Shown: piece after piece, positions 48,271 through 58,005 of the stretch
Position numbering within the stretch: the first letter of the stretch is position 1
Layout: each line of letters starts with the position of its first letter
NCBI GenBank assembly: GCA_033297075.1
Contig: MU858127.1
Coordinates: forward strand, 105,590 to 169,589
Length of the DNA: 64,000 bases
Origin: Rhypophila decipiens
Lineage: Eukaryota; Ascomycota; Sordariomycetes; Sordariales; Naviculisporaceae
Direction of reading: 5' to 3'
The notes under the pieces: model-generated
The model's input: the letters and a program-made list of their open reading frames with translations, nothing else
Database searches by the model: none
What the model was told of the DNA's origin: nothing
Translations under genes and position numbers: made by a program

Positions 48271-49532
48271 GATTGAAGGCCAAGACACTGGTTTTAGCCA
48301 CTGGTACGTACATACGAGCGGTCGCGGTACATATACACCCGTACAACCCAGTCGACAAAACCCACTAGTGGCTAGCCCCTGCAACTAAATAAGCAATTCT
48401 ATTTTTTTTTGGTTCGTGCCCAGGCTTATGAGTCCCATTTCCTCTCTCGCCCTCCCTTCTTCCTAACTTTCCGAATTCAACCTCACCCACCGATTAGACT
48501 TCGAACCACCGTCAACCTACGCTTTTTATTCGATTTTTCCGCAGGACTTATGCTTTCTTTCACCGAAATACCCAAGCACCACGATTACCCAAGGTCAGTC
48601 AATTTTGGCTTTTCTGAACAACCAACTACCCTTCTTTTCACCGTCGGCTCCAAAAAGCAAAAAGGCCACCACACGTCGAGATGAAATCAAGCGACGCGGT
48701 CCTCGAATTCCTACACAGGATCTTGAAGTAGCTGCCTCACAAAGATCATCCTTCATCTCTCTTGCGCACTGGAGTGCCCCGAAGTCCTAGCGCTAGTGTA
48801 AAGGACTAGATCCCAAATAAACTCATCTAAAGAGAACAAAGATCATCCTTCAAGTGCAAGCTGCCAAGGAAGGAGCAAGAGGAAATGAAGCTCAAATCGC
48901 AGCCTAGGTGAAAGGGTGCAGTGCACCGTTTGGCTGCCTGTGTCGAGATAATTCCTTTTTGGACAAGAACACGACTTGGGCAAGGTGCTTTCAGTCATCA
49001 TACGCCATCAGCTTACCATGGATGGATGATCATTAATCATCATCACAAGGAGGTTGACCGTATGTTACTTGTACCCATCTCTTTCCACACCATCCCCTGC
49101 TCCTTCCTCTTACACTATCTGCCGTGCCGGGTTCTGGAACCGACAAGTGTCAAGTGTATCCGTACAAGAACCAGCCATGTCCCATTGGCCTCTTCCTCGG
49201 CAATCCGTCGGCGTCATTTCCTGTTTCCCTTTTACACGGCCCAGATACCTATCCCTTCCTGACCTCACACATTCAACCCGAGAGCATTGTGAATAAGTTC
49301 ATACGCCTCCGTGCCTGTGGTAGGATGGCTCGGAAATCTCATTGATGCACTCTCATTTGATCACTACAACGCCTTGGAAATTCTCTTCATACGCGCTCAG
49401 CTTATTCCTTCCATGCCCTTGCTTGATTGTCGGTCTCGAGGCGGTTTTGCATCGATTCAAACCCCATCTGACATGATGTTGCAGTCCATTCCGACGCGAG
49501 CATTGTGGTCTGGCGTCCGACCCATACCCACC
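48271..49532. other. upstream region of the large Cys/His-module gene
   Basis: From about 48430 the sequence becomes C/T-rich and resembles a fungal promoter/leader. A 16-codon ATG frame at 48681 ends in TAG and would continue 25 codons beyond it. The large gene's frame is open upstream to a GTG at 49311, but the first plausible starts are the ATGs at 49413 and 49533. Confidence 0.4.
48798..48840 (+). repeat. dispersed ~42-bp repeat, copy 2
   Basis: This partner of 41330-41372 shares CAAATAAACTCATCTA and its flanks. A 16-bp direct repeat (CAAAGATCATCCTTCA) also brackets this area, near 48739 and 48838. Confidence 0.6.
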
Positions 49533-52500
49533 ATGCTCCCCGACTTGTCTACTGACCAGCTTATACGACGGTACCACGATTTGGTTCGAGAACAGGATGA
49601 GCTCAACCGCAAGTATGAGCTCAGAGAGGAGGAGGAGCTCCGCGCACTTCAAGCCACCAAGAAGGAGATTGAAGACGAGATCAAGGAGGAGAGGGAAAGA
49701 CTAGTGAGGGACATGCCTGCCGATATGCCGTTCCCCGAGTCATTCGATCAGTTCCTCAAGCAGAAGCTCGACGACAAGATTCGAAAACGGCAAGACGACT
49801 ACGAGGTACAGAAGATGGAACGAAAGAAGCTTCACGATGCCGAGAGGCTGAAGCAGTCGGAAAAATGGAGATACTTTATCCCTACACAATCCAGCGCCCC
49901 GAGTCTTGACTTGACCCTCGCAGAACCGCGACCGAACGGACCGCGACCAGGACCCAAGAGGCCTGCCGATATAGCAATTCCACCGACCATTCCACCTCAT
50001 CCTCCTCATCAGAGTATTCCACCTCAACCTCCTCATCAGAGCCATCCCCAGGTGCATCCACCGAGGCCGGTCGATGTTATGAGAGCCATGGGACAGCAAA
50101 GGGGACAGCAAATAGGACAGCAAATGGCACAGCAAATGGGACAGCAAATGGGACAGCAAATGACGCAGCAAATGGGACAGCAAATGACGCAGCAAATGGG
50201 ACAGCAAATGACGCAGCAAATGGTACAGCAATTGGCACCGCATATGGGACAGCAACGGGAGCCCCCTCAGCAACCCCATCAATATGCCGGAATCGTCGTC
50301 CCACAGTTGTTACCACGACCCCCAGTGGTCCCCAGCCAGCCAGCACCAGCACCAGCACCAGCACCAGCAGCAGCACCTGGGCCACAGAGAGTGCCAGCAA
50401 ATGCCGTTTATCAGCACCATACGATGAACCAACCCCGACCTATGGAAGCGCAGCGTGCTGCTTACTCAGCGCAACCTCCAGTGCGGTTGCCAGAGCAGCA
50501 GCCAATTGTCAAACAAAGAACAGCTCTTCCCGAGGCCGCAAGAATGCCGGAACGTAGGCCGGAGCTTGCCCGGGCTTCACCGCAGGGTTCTGTTAGCTTG
50601 CCGAGGATACTCCCTTTGGGAGAGCAGCATCAAGCTCGTCCTGATAACGAGCAGTTCAAGCGGAAAGCAGAAGGACAGGCTGTCCCTCCTCAAGGCGACA
50701 AGCGAACCAAAATGCAGGAGAGCAAGTCCAACGACAACGCAAGAACGGAGCTTCCTGGTCCCCCGAGTGCTCAGAAGACCATATCATTCGATGAAGTTTA
50801 CCAGGACGGCAAAGCCAAGTACAAGCACATTATTGTCGAGTACCCGACAAACAGCCGCAAATATTACATCCTCAAGTGCGAGGAGCATGGCGTGCACTTC
50901 AACCTAAACCCGCTGGCTGGTGCGGCCAAACACCTACACAGCGCACAGCATGGGAACTTGTCCAAGGAGCGTGCTCAGGCCGTCGAGCTTCTAGGATACA
51001 ACATATTTGATTGTGACGAGAACAAGATGCAGCAGAACAACCAGACGGTGTCGGATGCGTTCGAGAAGGGGTACAAGCCGTTGAATCTGAATCAACTGAC
51101 CAAAGCGGAGCGAGCCAATCTCAATCTACCGGGCGACACTTCGCCAACCGCGACAGCGCCCAAAACGACCCCAGCTGCGAATATCCGAGGAAGCACGCGA
51201 GAAAACAGCCAGAAGCTGTCCATGGGGGTCACGGACCCGATAATTGGTGAACTTTACCTCGCATATTGGCCCAAAGAGAAGCGCAATTATGCTGTGCTCA
51301 TGCTTCCGTTTGGGAAACTCGACAGGGCGGGACTGGAAGGAACGCTGGAGGACACGGGATTACTGGATCCGGCGCATGCCCCTAAATGTTATGTGTGCGA
51401 TAGGACGACAAACGTTTGGAGTTGGGCTTCAGGATACCGGGACGGCGAGCCGAATGAGACCAAGCGCGAGTTTCCCGTCCTGTACATTGACGGACGCGAC
51501 TCTGTTGGATGGGTGAGTGCCAAAGATCTCTCGCCGTTCAATTTCGATGATCCCCTTTGGGGCGAGATTCCATGCTTTCGGCAAGCCGTCGAGCGATACG
51601 CCAGGAACAAGGGGTATCAAAGCTACCAGGATCTGAGGGAGGATATGGAGGGTAGGGATAGCAGATTCTGTGAGTTTACCTCTTGCATGACTCCTCATCG
51701 AGATAAACCTGGTTTGGCTGACTCTTTCGGTGCAGATGGCCGTAACCAGCACCCAGTCCAGCAGCGGGCGCTCGTGACGGCGCGACCACCGGCTGCACCT
51801 CTGCCACCCACAACGCTTCCGTCACAGTCGGGCTTGATAGACAAGTCCCGGGCGAATACCGATTCCCAAAAGGTTGGTAGCACCATGATCCGGCCAGCAG
51901 TCGAAGCCGAGATGGCAGATGTAAGCCCCGTTTCGGATAAAGACTCGTACCAGGCGTCCATCAACAAGGGCTTAGATTCTGACAACGATGTCGACATGGC
52001 CAACACGGAAAGCCGAAGGACCAGCGTTTCAAACCGGGGGGAGAATCAGGCGGATCAAGGTGCCGGTGGCCCTGAACAAGTGCTCAAGCAACCATTTGCG
52101 CAGCCCATTCCCCCAGCGATATATCCTCCACGCCCGGTTGACGTGGCGCGACCGTACCCGGTCCCCGAGAGCTCGAGAGGCGGGGTTTATGTGATGCCAC
52201 CTACCAATGCTCCAGCTGTGCAGGTGGCCGGGCCACAAGCACATCAGACTGCCTCCTCCGCCTCGCGATCTCCGGGTGAACTGGCGCAAATGATTGCTTC
52301 GCGAGCTCTGCATTTGAAAAGCCCCGAACGTGATCAACCATCTGCAAGCACTGCTGCTCAGAGTGGGGACTTCAGCCGGCCAACCATAGCCAGGAGTGAG
52401 CTAGGTTCGGCATCTGGTTCGGCGGCTACCAATAATGGAACCGGCTATCGACGTGTAGACAATATTTACACAAACAGCTCCAACCTGTACCGGACCAGCC

Positions 52501-53561
52501 CCAGCCAGAGCCCCGCCATGTCGACGACCATACTGCCAGAACAAAGGCCAGAGATGGGTTCATCGCAGGCATCAATGTCTCGCAACTCGAGCCCGGCCAG
52601 CCTGAACAACATCCTCCAGATTCCCTCACCTCAGCCACAAGCTGTCATGGCACGGCCTGGTCCACTTAGCCAAAACGGTCCAGCATCGCTCCAAGTTCAG
52701 CCTCACCAGGTGCGCCATCCGTCGCTGGGCCCACGTCCTTTGCCCCTCGACCAGAGTGGACCCAGAACTGCCTCGCCCCCGATGCGCTCTCCGAGTGTGC
52801 TTGCCGGCTTCACCCAGACGATTCAGGTTCCGCCTTCACCACCTCACTCCAACGGTCTCGGCATCCAACAACCTCCGCGCTCTCCAGCGTTGGAGCAGGT
52901 AGTGGCGCGGCCTAGAGCAACCATTTCACCCGCCCCATCCGCGCCGCTTCCATCCAATCCGCCGACCCGCACGCCTACACCAGTCATTCTCAAGAACAGC
53001 GATTTACTTGGAGATCGATGGCGCGCGGTACGAGCGGAATCGACACCGTCCGAAGCTGCAACGCCAGCAACCCGACCTCCTGTCTCCCAGGAGCAGATCA
53101 CTCCGGTCGAGACCCGGAGCAACTCCCCCGCGCAGCTCAGGGGTGCTGGCGCCAGCCCTGCCCCGTCTGTGAGCGTGAAGATGGAGTCTAATGAATCCTA
53201 CGCTCTTGCGCGCGTTACCGATAACAATGAGGTGATATTCGATCATGGCGAGGCTCAAGGGAGGCTTCTGCCCTTCTTGGTGGATCCTCAGACCAAAACC
53301 GCCTCCGGAAGCCCCCGTCCTGGTGTTGAGCTTGTGGTCGACCCACACAAGGTTAGACAGGCGGTGGTCTCCACGTCAGACGTGAGCAAGACGGCGTCGG
53401 CGGTAACGCTGAAAACGGCAGATGGCCCGGGGGACAGGGTACTGGAGCTTGTTTTCGAGACCTGGGAACTAAACAATGGCCGAATCCACGCGAGAAGGTT
53501 CTGCAGATGGATGAAGAGTGTCAATCCTCTCTTGGAAATTGACCAGCAGCAGGCCAAATAA
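49533..53561 (+). CDS. large disordered protein with a Cys/His module, 1,320 residues
   Basis: Exons are 49533-51669 and 51736-53561. The 66-nt intron has a GTGAGT donor, a CTGAC branch and a GCAG acceptor. It is in frame and stop-free, so retention would add 22 residues. The ATG at 49533 (context CCCACC) precedes an Arg/Glu-rich coiled coil (about residues 1-115). Residues about 186-240 are a QQM-type repeat from a 12-nt unit, followed by PAPAPAP. Residues 449-473 form a Cys/His element, C-x2-H then H-x-H-x3-H, in KCEEHGVHFNLNPLAGAAKH. This resembles a degenerate zinc-finger module seen in many fungal proteins of unknown function. Residues about 560-700 form another ordered domain (GELYLAYWPKEKRNYAVLML, DRTTNVWSWASGYRDG, YIDGRDSVGWVSAKDLSPF), perhaps chromatin-reader-like. 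The rest is Ser/Pro-rich. Function is unknown, probably nuclear. The gene lies between inverted minisatellite arrays. Confidence 0.8.
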   Translation: MLPDLSTDQLIRRYHDLVREQDELNRKYELREEEELRALQATKKEIEDEIKEERERLVRDMPADMPFPESFDQFLKQKLDDKIRKRQDDYEVQKMERKKLHDAERLKQSEKWRYFIPTQSSAPSLDLTLAEPRPNGPRPGPKRPADIAIPPTIPPHPPHQSIPPQPPHQSHPQVHPPRPVDVMRAMGQQRGQQIGQQMAQQMGQQMGQQMTQQMGQQMTQQMGQQMTQQMVQQLAPHMGQQREPPQQPHQYAGIVVPQLLPRPPVVPSQPAPAPAPAPAAAPGPQRVPANAVYQHHTMNQPRPMEAQRAAYSAQPPVRLPEQQPIVKQRTALPEAARMPERRPELARASPQGSVSLPRILPLGEQHQARPDNEQFKRKAEGQAVPPQGDKRTKMQESKSNDNARTELPGPPSAQKTISFDEVYQDGKAKYKHIIVEYPTNSRKYYILKCEEHGVHFNLNPLAGAAKHLHSAQHGNLSKERAQAVELLGYNIFDCDENKMQQNNQTVSDAFEKGYKPLNLNQLTKAERANLNLPGDTSPTATAPKTTPAANIRGSTRENSQKLSMGVTDPIIGELYLAYWPKEKRNYAVLMLPFGKLDRAGLEGTLEDTGLLDPAHAPKCYVCDRTTNVWSWASGYRDGEPNETKREFPVLYIDGRDSVGWVSAKDLSPFNFDDPLWGEIPCFRQAVERYARNKGYQSYQDLREDMEGRDSRFCEFTSCMTPHRDKPGLADSFGADGRNQHPVQQRALVTARPPAAPLPPTTLPSQSGLIDKSRANTDSQKVGSTMIRPAVEAEMADVSPVSDKDSYQASINKGLDSDNDVDMANTESRRTSVSNRGENQADQGAGGPEQVLKQPFAQPIPPAIYPPRPVDVARPYPVPESSRGGVYVMPPTNAPAVQVAGPQAHQTASSASRSPGELAQMIASRALHLKSPERDQPSASTAAQSGDFSRPTIARSELGSASGSAATNNGTGYRRVDNIYTNSSNLYRTSPSQSPAMSTTILPEQRPEMGSSQASMSRNSSPASLNNILQIPSPQPQAVMARPGPLSQNGPASLQVQPHQVRHPSLGPRPLPLDQSGPRTASPPMRSPSVLAGFTQTIQVPPSPPHSNGLGIQQPPRSPALEQVVARPRATISPAPSAPLPSNPPTRTPTPVILKNSDLLGDRWRAVRAESTPSEAATPATRPPVSQEQITPVETRSNSPAQLRGAGASPAPSVSVKMESNESYALARVTDNNEVIFDHGEAQGRLLPFLVDPQTKTASGSPRPGVELVVDPHKVRQAVVSTSDVSKTASAVTLKTADGPGDRVLELVFETWELNNGRIHARRFCRWMKSVNPLLEIDQQQAK
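50088..50259 (+). repeat. in-frame 12-nt coding repeat (QQM)
   Basis: About 13 tandem copies of a unit like ATGGGACAGCAA lie inside the large gene. They include a 24-nt higher-order unit alternating GGA and ACG codons. Copy number is likely polymorphic. Confidence 0.85.
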
Positions 53562-54019
53562 CCAATTCCAGGGTTGCTCTTCGTTTCGTGGTGGAGTATT
53601 CATAAAAAGAAAGGATCTTCAATGCCTTTGGTTGTTTTGAGGGCTGCGGAATCATGGACCACAAGGTTTGAAGTTCGGGTACTGGGTTGCCCTTCTTTTT
53701 GCAAGGCGTTTGATATGGACTATGGGATACCTCTTGTCTTTCTTGATCTGAACAGCGGTGATTTCTTTTGTGTTGCGGTATTCAAAAGAGGAGGAAGAGC
53801 CGAGCAGCATATATATATATATATATATAACTATACATAGGTTTTCCGGCGCGCCGGCGGGTTCTAGCAGTAATTTGGTGGTTCATTGGTAGAGTAACTG
53901 CATTGATATCATGCGAACTCCCTAGGGCTACCAGATAGAGAATTTAATTTACACAGCCTTGAGTAGAGGTCAAGGTTTAGCGAGAGGTTTCAGTTACATA
54001 ACCAGTCCAATTTCACTTT
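53562..54019. other. 3' flank of the large gene
   Basis: This contains an (AT)n microsatellite at 53809-53829 and, 17 bp on, the GC-only palindrome CCGGCGCGCCGG at 53846-53857. A tRNA-like A box near 53885 is not followed by a B box. Confidence 0.5.
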
Positions 54020-55848
54020 CTCGAGGCATTTATTCCAGTCAGTCAAGGTATTTATTCCCGTCAGTCAAGGCATTATTCGAGCCAGTCAAGGTATTTATTC
54101 CCGTCAGTTAAGGCATTTATTCTACCCATTCAGGGTATTTATTATAGACTAGTTAAGACATTTATTCTGCCTTGTAAAACATTTATTCTAGCTAGTTAAA
54201 GTCTTTATTTTAGTCTAGTTAAGGCGTTTGTTCTAACCGTTTAAGGCCTCTTGTTGGTTGCACTGGTGATCACTATCAACAGAGTCCTCTTGGGCTCTGG
54301 TGAATCTGATCGGTAGTAGTGCATGTGTATTCTTCAATCTAGTGTGTCTATGGACCTGCTACCTACTGGCCTACATATAGTAGGCCATCGGTGCGGCACA
54401 CTGCTGTTGACCAGCAGTGCAGCACCGATGTCGTCATGACTGCAGTGACTCACCCACGCTGCATAGCCAAAACAAGGAAAACAACCAACATCCCACTGTT
54501 GGTCCCTATGTGGTGTAGCGTAGGTCGTTGTGATAGGTAGAGTGTGGTGGGGGTTGTGGTGTTGCGTTTGTTCCCACACCTTTATTCTCATCTAGAAAAG
54601 GCATTTATTTAAGTCTAGTCAAGGCATTTATTCTAGTCTAGTCAAGATATTTATTCTACTTATTTATAGTATTTATTCTAGTCTAGTCAGGGTATTTATT
54701 CTAGCCATTCAGGGTATTTATTATAGTCTAGTTAAGGCATTTATTCTATGTATTCACAGTATTTATTCTACTTATTTATAGTATTTATTCTAGTCTAGTT
54801 AAGGAATTTATTCTACTCTAGTTATAGTATTTATTCCAGCTATTCCGGGCATTTATTCCAGTTAGTTAAGACCTTTTACCTATTCTAATCAAGGCATTTA
54901 TTCGAGCTAGTTAAGGCATTTAATCCGCCCATTTATAGTATTTATTCTAGTCCAGTCAAAACATTTATTCTAGCCTAGTTAAGGTATTTATTCCAGTTAT
55001 TCTGGGCATTTATTCCAGCTAGCCAAGGCCTTTTACCTATTCTAATCAAGGCATTTATTCGAGCCAGTCAAACATTTATTCTAGCCAGTCAAGGCCTTTT
55101 ATCTATTCCACTTAAGGCATTTATTAGTCCAGTTAAGGTAGTTAAGGCATTTATTCTCGTCCAGTCAAGACATTTATTCGACCTAGTCAAGACATTTATT
55201 CGAGCTAGACAAGGCATTTATTCTCGTCACAAGGCCTCTATTCTCGTCCAGTCAAGATATTTATTCGAGCTAGACAAGGCATATATTCTCGTCACAAGGC
55301 CTCTATTCCCGTCCATTTAAGACGTTTATTCCAGCTAGTCACGGCATTTATTCTAGCCAGTCAAGACCTCTTGTCTAGTCCAGTCAAGCCATTCAATAAG
55401 TCCAACTAAGGCAGTCAAGGCCTCTTATTCCGTCCTGTCAAAGTATTTATTAAGTCCAGTCAAGGCATTTGTTCCAGCCAGGCAAGGCCTCTTGTCTAGT
55501 CTAATCAAAGTATTTATTCCACCCAGTCAAGGTATTTATTCCAACCAGTTTAAGCCTCTTATCTAGGCCAGGAATCTAGTCAAGGCCTCTTATCTAATCC
55601 AGTTAAGGCCTCTATTCTAGTCCAGTCAAGGCATTCATTATATCCAGTCAAGCCATTGATTCTAGTCCAGTCAAGGCATTTATTCTAGTCCAGTCAAGGC
55701 ATTTATTCTAGCTTGTGAAGGCCTCTTGTCTAGCCCAGTCAAGGCGGTTCTTCTAGCCAGTCAAGGCATATTTTTCAGCCAGTCTAGGTCTCATGTCTAG
55801 TCCAGTCAAGGCATTTATTTTAGCCAGTCAAAGCCTCTATTCCAACAA
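54020..55848 (+). repeat. right minisatellite array, ~22-bp units
   Basis: Dozens of degenerate tandem copies of a ~22-bp unit with consensus near AAGGCATTTATTCTAGYCAGTC (units mostly 21-24 bp). Variants include AAGGCCTCTTGTCTAGTCCA and a T/A-rich subtype built on TATAGTATTTATT. Subtypes are clustered, indicating local expansion by unequal exchange. No spacer-repeat alternation of constant unique spacers occurs, so it is not a CRISPR array. Confidence 0.9.
54247..54582. other. unique ~335-bp segment inserted in the minisatellite array
   Basis: The array is interrupted by non-repetitive DNA containing two adjacent hairpins. The first is TGGCCTAC / GTAGGCCA with a 5-nt loop (about 54367-54387). 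The second has a ~19-bp imperfect stem (54386-54430, CATCGGTGC...GCACCGATG). No ORF of note is present, and I saw no clear target-site duplication. Confidence 0.6.
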
Positions 55849-58005
55849 GAGTAGTGCCTGTATATAAGAAAACTGGTGCCCGTATACGAGAAGACTGGTA
55901 CATGTATATAAGGCGCCTTGATAAGTGGTAGGTTGTCGATATGAGGACCGTCTTGAGACTTTTTGGTACCGCGATATCTTCTTCTCTCAGGAGTCAGGGG
56001 TTGGCTGCAAGTAAACAAATACCTTACGTACGCAACTCGGACTAGTAACGATCCGGCATTGAGGAACCCTGACGTCATTCTTTTTTTGTTGTCTCGTTGG
56101 GCCCGAGTCTCTGGATTCCCGTTCGTTATCTACAAATGGTTTCTTGCCTTGATAGCGCTTGTTTGACAGAGCGATACTCCGTACACAACGCCACGGAGAC
56201 TATGCGCAAGAGCCGGGAGATGATGATGGTCAGTCGTGGATTTGGTATGTACACTACACCGTATACTGTATTTACAGATCCACATACTGGTACGGATACG
56301 GTACTCGTATTGTGCTTCTGTCTGAGGGGCACGTGCTTTGAAATTTCGGACTGCTGCAGGTTAAGCGCCTTGGTACCTCAGGCTAGCGGTTGATGGTGCT
56401 TCTGACTTTGGCATGTGATTCTGTTTGCAGCGCTGAAGAGGGGCTTGGCAACACATGGGAATTCCAGGTTCTTGGAAGCTTGCTGGGTTTGGGTTTCCGC
56501 TCGACGCGGGGTCAACCCCGTGGGGAGAATATTCCAGTTCTTTTCAAGGAGGCAGGCAACGCAGGGACTTGGTTTTGCTTGGTTCTGCTTTGATGGTTGC
56601 TTGGGCCTGAAGCTTTGATGGTTGCTTGGGCCTGAAGCTTTGAGATTCGCATAGCTAAGGCAGTTCGTACCGATACAGTGCCTCCTCGGCATATTTTAGC
56701 AAGGAAAGAGGTCGGGAAAAGGATCGCAAAACCACATGCTATGGATTTGTTACAGATGCTCACGTGGTGTCAAAGTCTTTGCATGGGTTTTCTGGTGTTC
56801 CTTTTTTGTTAATATGGATGCTTGTTCCCTTTGGGGTATGGTTTTGCCATTCCCGAGGGATTCCATGTCTGCCCGCAAGTCTGACAATACAGTCCCGGTT
56901 CGGGATCTCTTTCACTCCTTTCAATTCTCATCTTGTGATACCATCTGATTTCTTTCGCCATTTGACTTTTCTCCTTTAAGCGGGAAATAGGGAAACAACT
57001 TACGAACGATTTGACGATCCTCGATACCGACCCATTTGTCATGCCCGGCGACGATTAAGAAGGAGGATCTACGAACTTTGTGCATTTTCACCAATCCCGC
57101 GCTGCCTGTCACTGCCGCCCCTCGCCTGTCTCTCTGCTGCTGCCCGTGGCTGCTGTGTTTCCTGACCCGAACCAGATCCAGAAGAGAGAGCACGAGGCCT
57201 GGGAAACGTCAGGGCGCGCAGCCTATGACGTTTACGCATCAATCAATTTTCGGGGTTGCTCGGGGGCGTTTTTGGGGTTCTTGAATTTGGTTCATTGGGT
57301 CTTGTTTGCGCTGGACTCTCGCTCTTCCAGGGGCGACACATCATTAGGGTTTGTTACTCGAGTCGTAACCCCCTTATAACTGCTTTTACATGGCGGCTTT
57401 TGTAAGTTGTTACCCAGTTCTTTTATTTTAAGTTTCTGTTTTACCATCACCTGCCTCCCTCCTTCATTTGTGGCCTCCTGGCGCATCGCGATTGATCGTC
57501 CCCCAAGCGCCCCGACCGAGAAAGACCCCACATCCATGACGTCCAGCTGCCCGCCAGCCAGCTAGCGCCCAGACTCCCTGAGCAGCCACTACCGCCGCCT
57601 TGCTTTAGCGAGGACAGCTCCCGCCCACCCCGATCAACACAGATCCTTTTTCGGATTCCCCAGAAAGCCACACCAAGTAAGCTTCTCTGCAGGCTTGAAA
57701 CTTGCATTACTCGATATCATCGCATACGGACTTTGCCTTCTTCTCTGTATTCGAAGCAGTCATTCAGTCCTCTTGGTCTTTGCAGCGCCTTTGATCGCAA
57801 TTTCCTCTGCTCCTCGGCTCAACAAGACAATGGTGCTGTGCCGCACTCCGCTCAGCCATCTGACGACGTCACCTCGGACATGAAAATGCCAGCAGCCATT
57901 TGATCGCATTGCCACTCTACCACACATACTCAGGTTGAACAAGTAAAACTGATGCAATATCGCCGTCGCGATCGGAAAAATTAGGACCCCCCGTGGCTTA
58001 CGCAC
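55849..58005. other. intergenic region upstream of the peroxin gene
   Basis: This contains an exact 25-bp tandem duplication (56587-56611 and 56612-56636), a TACTCCGTA word (56175-56183) and the promoter/leader of the peroxin gene. No gene is supported. Confidence 0.45.

Noticed and set aside
49311..49532. 74-codon N-terminal extension of the large gene
   Set aside because: The extension opens with GTG, which is not a credible start here; the ATG at 49533 has better context and begins the coiled coil. The ATG at 49413 remains a weaker alternative.
53870..53945. tRNA-like sequence with GGTTCATTGGTAGAG
   Set aside because: There is an A-box-like stretch, but no B box or closing acceptor stem follows.
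54020..55848. CRISPR-like array
   Set aside because: Units are contiguous degenerate tandem copies without unique spacers of constant length, in a eukaryotic genome.
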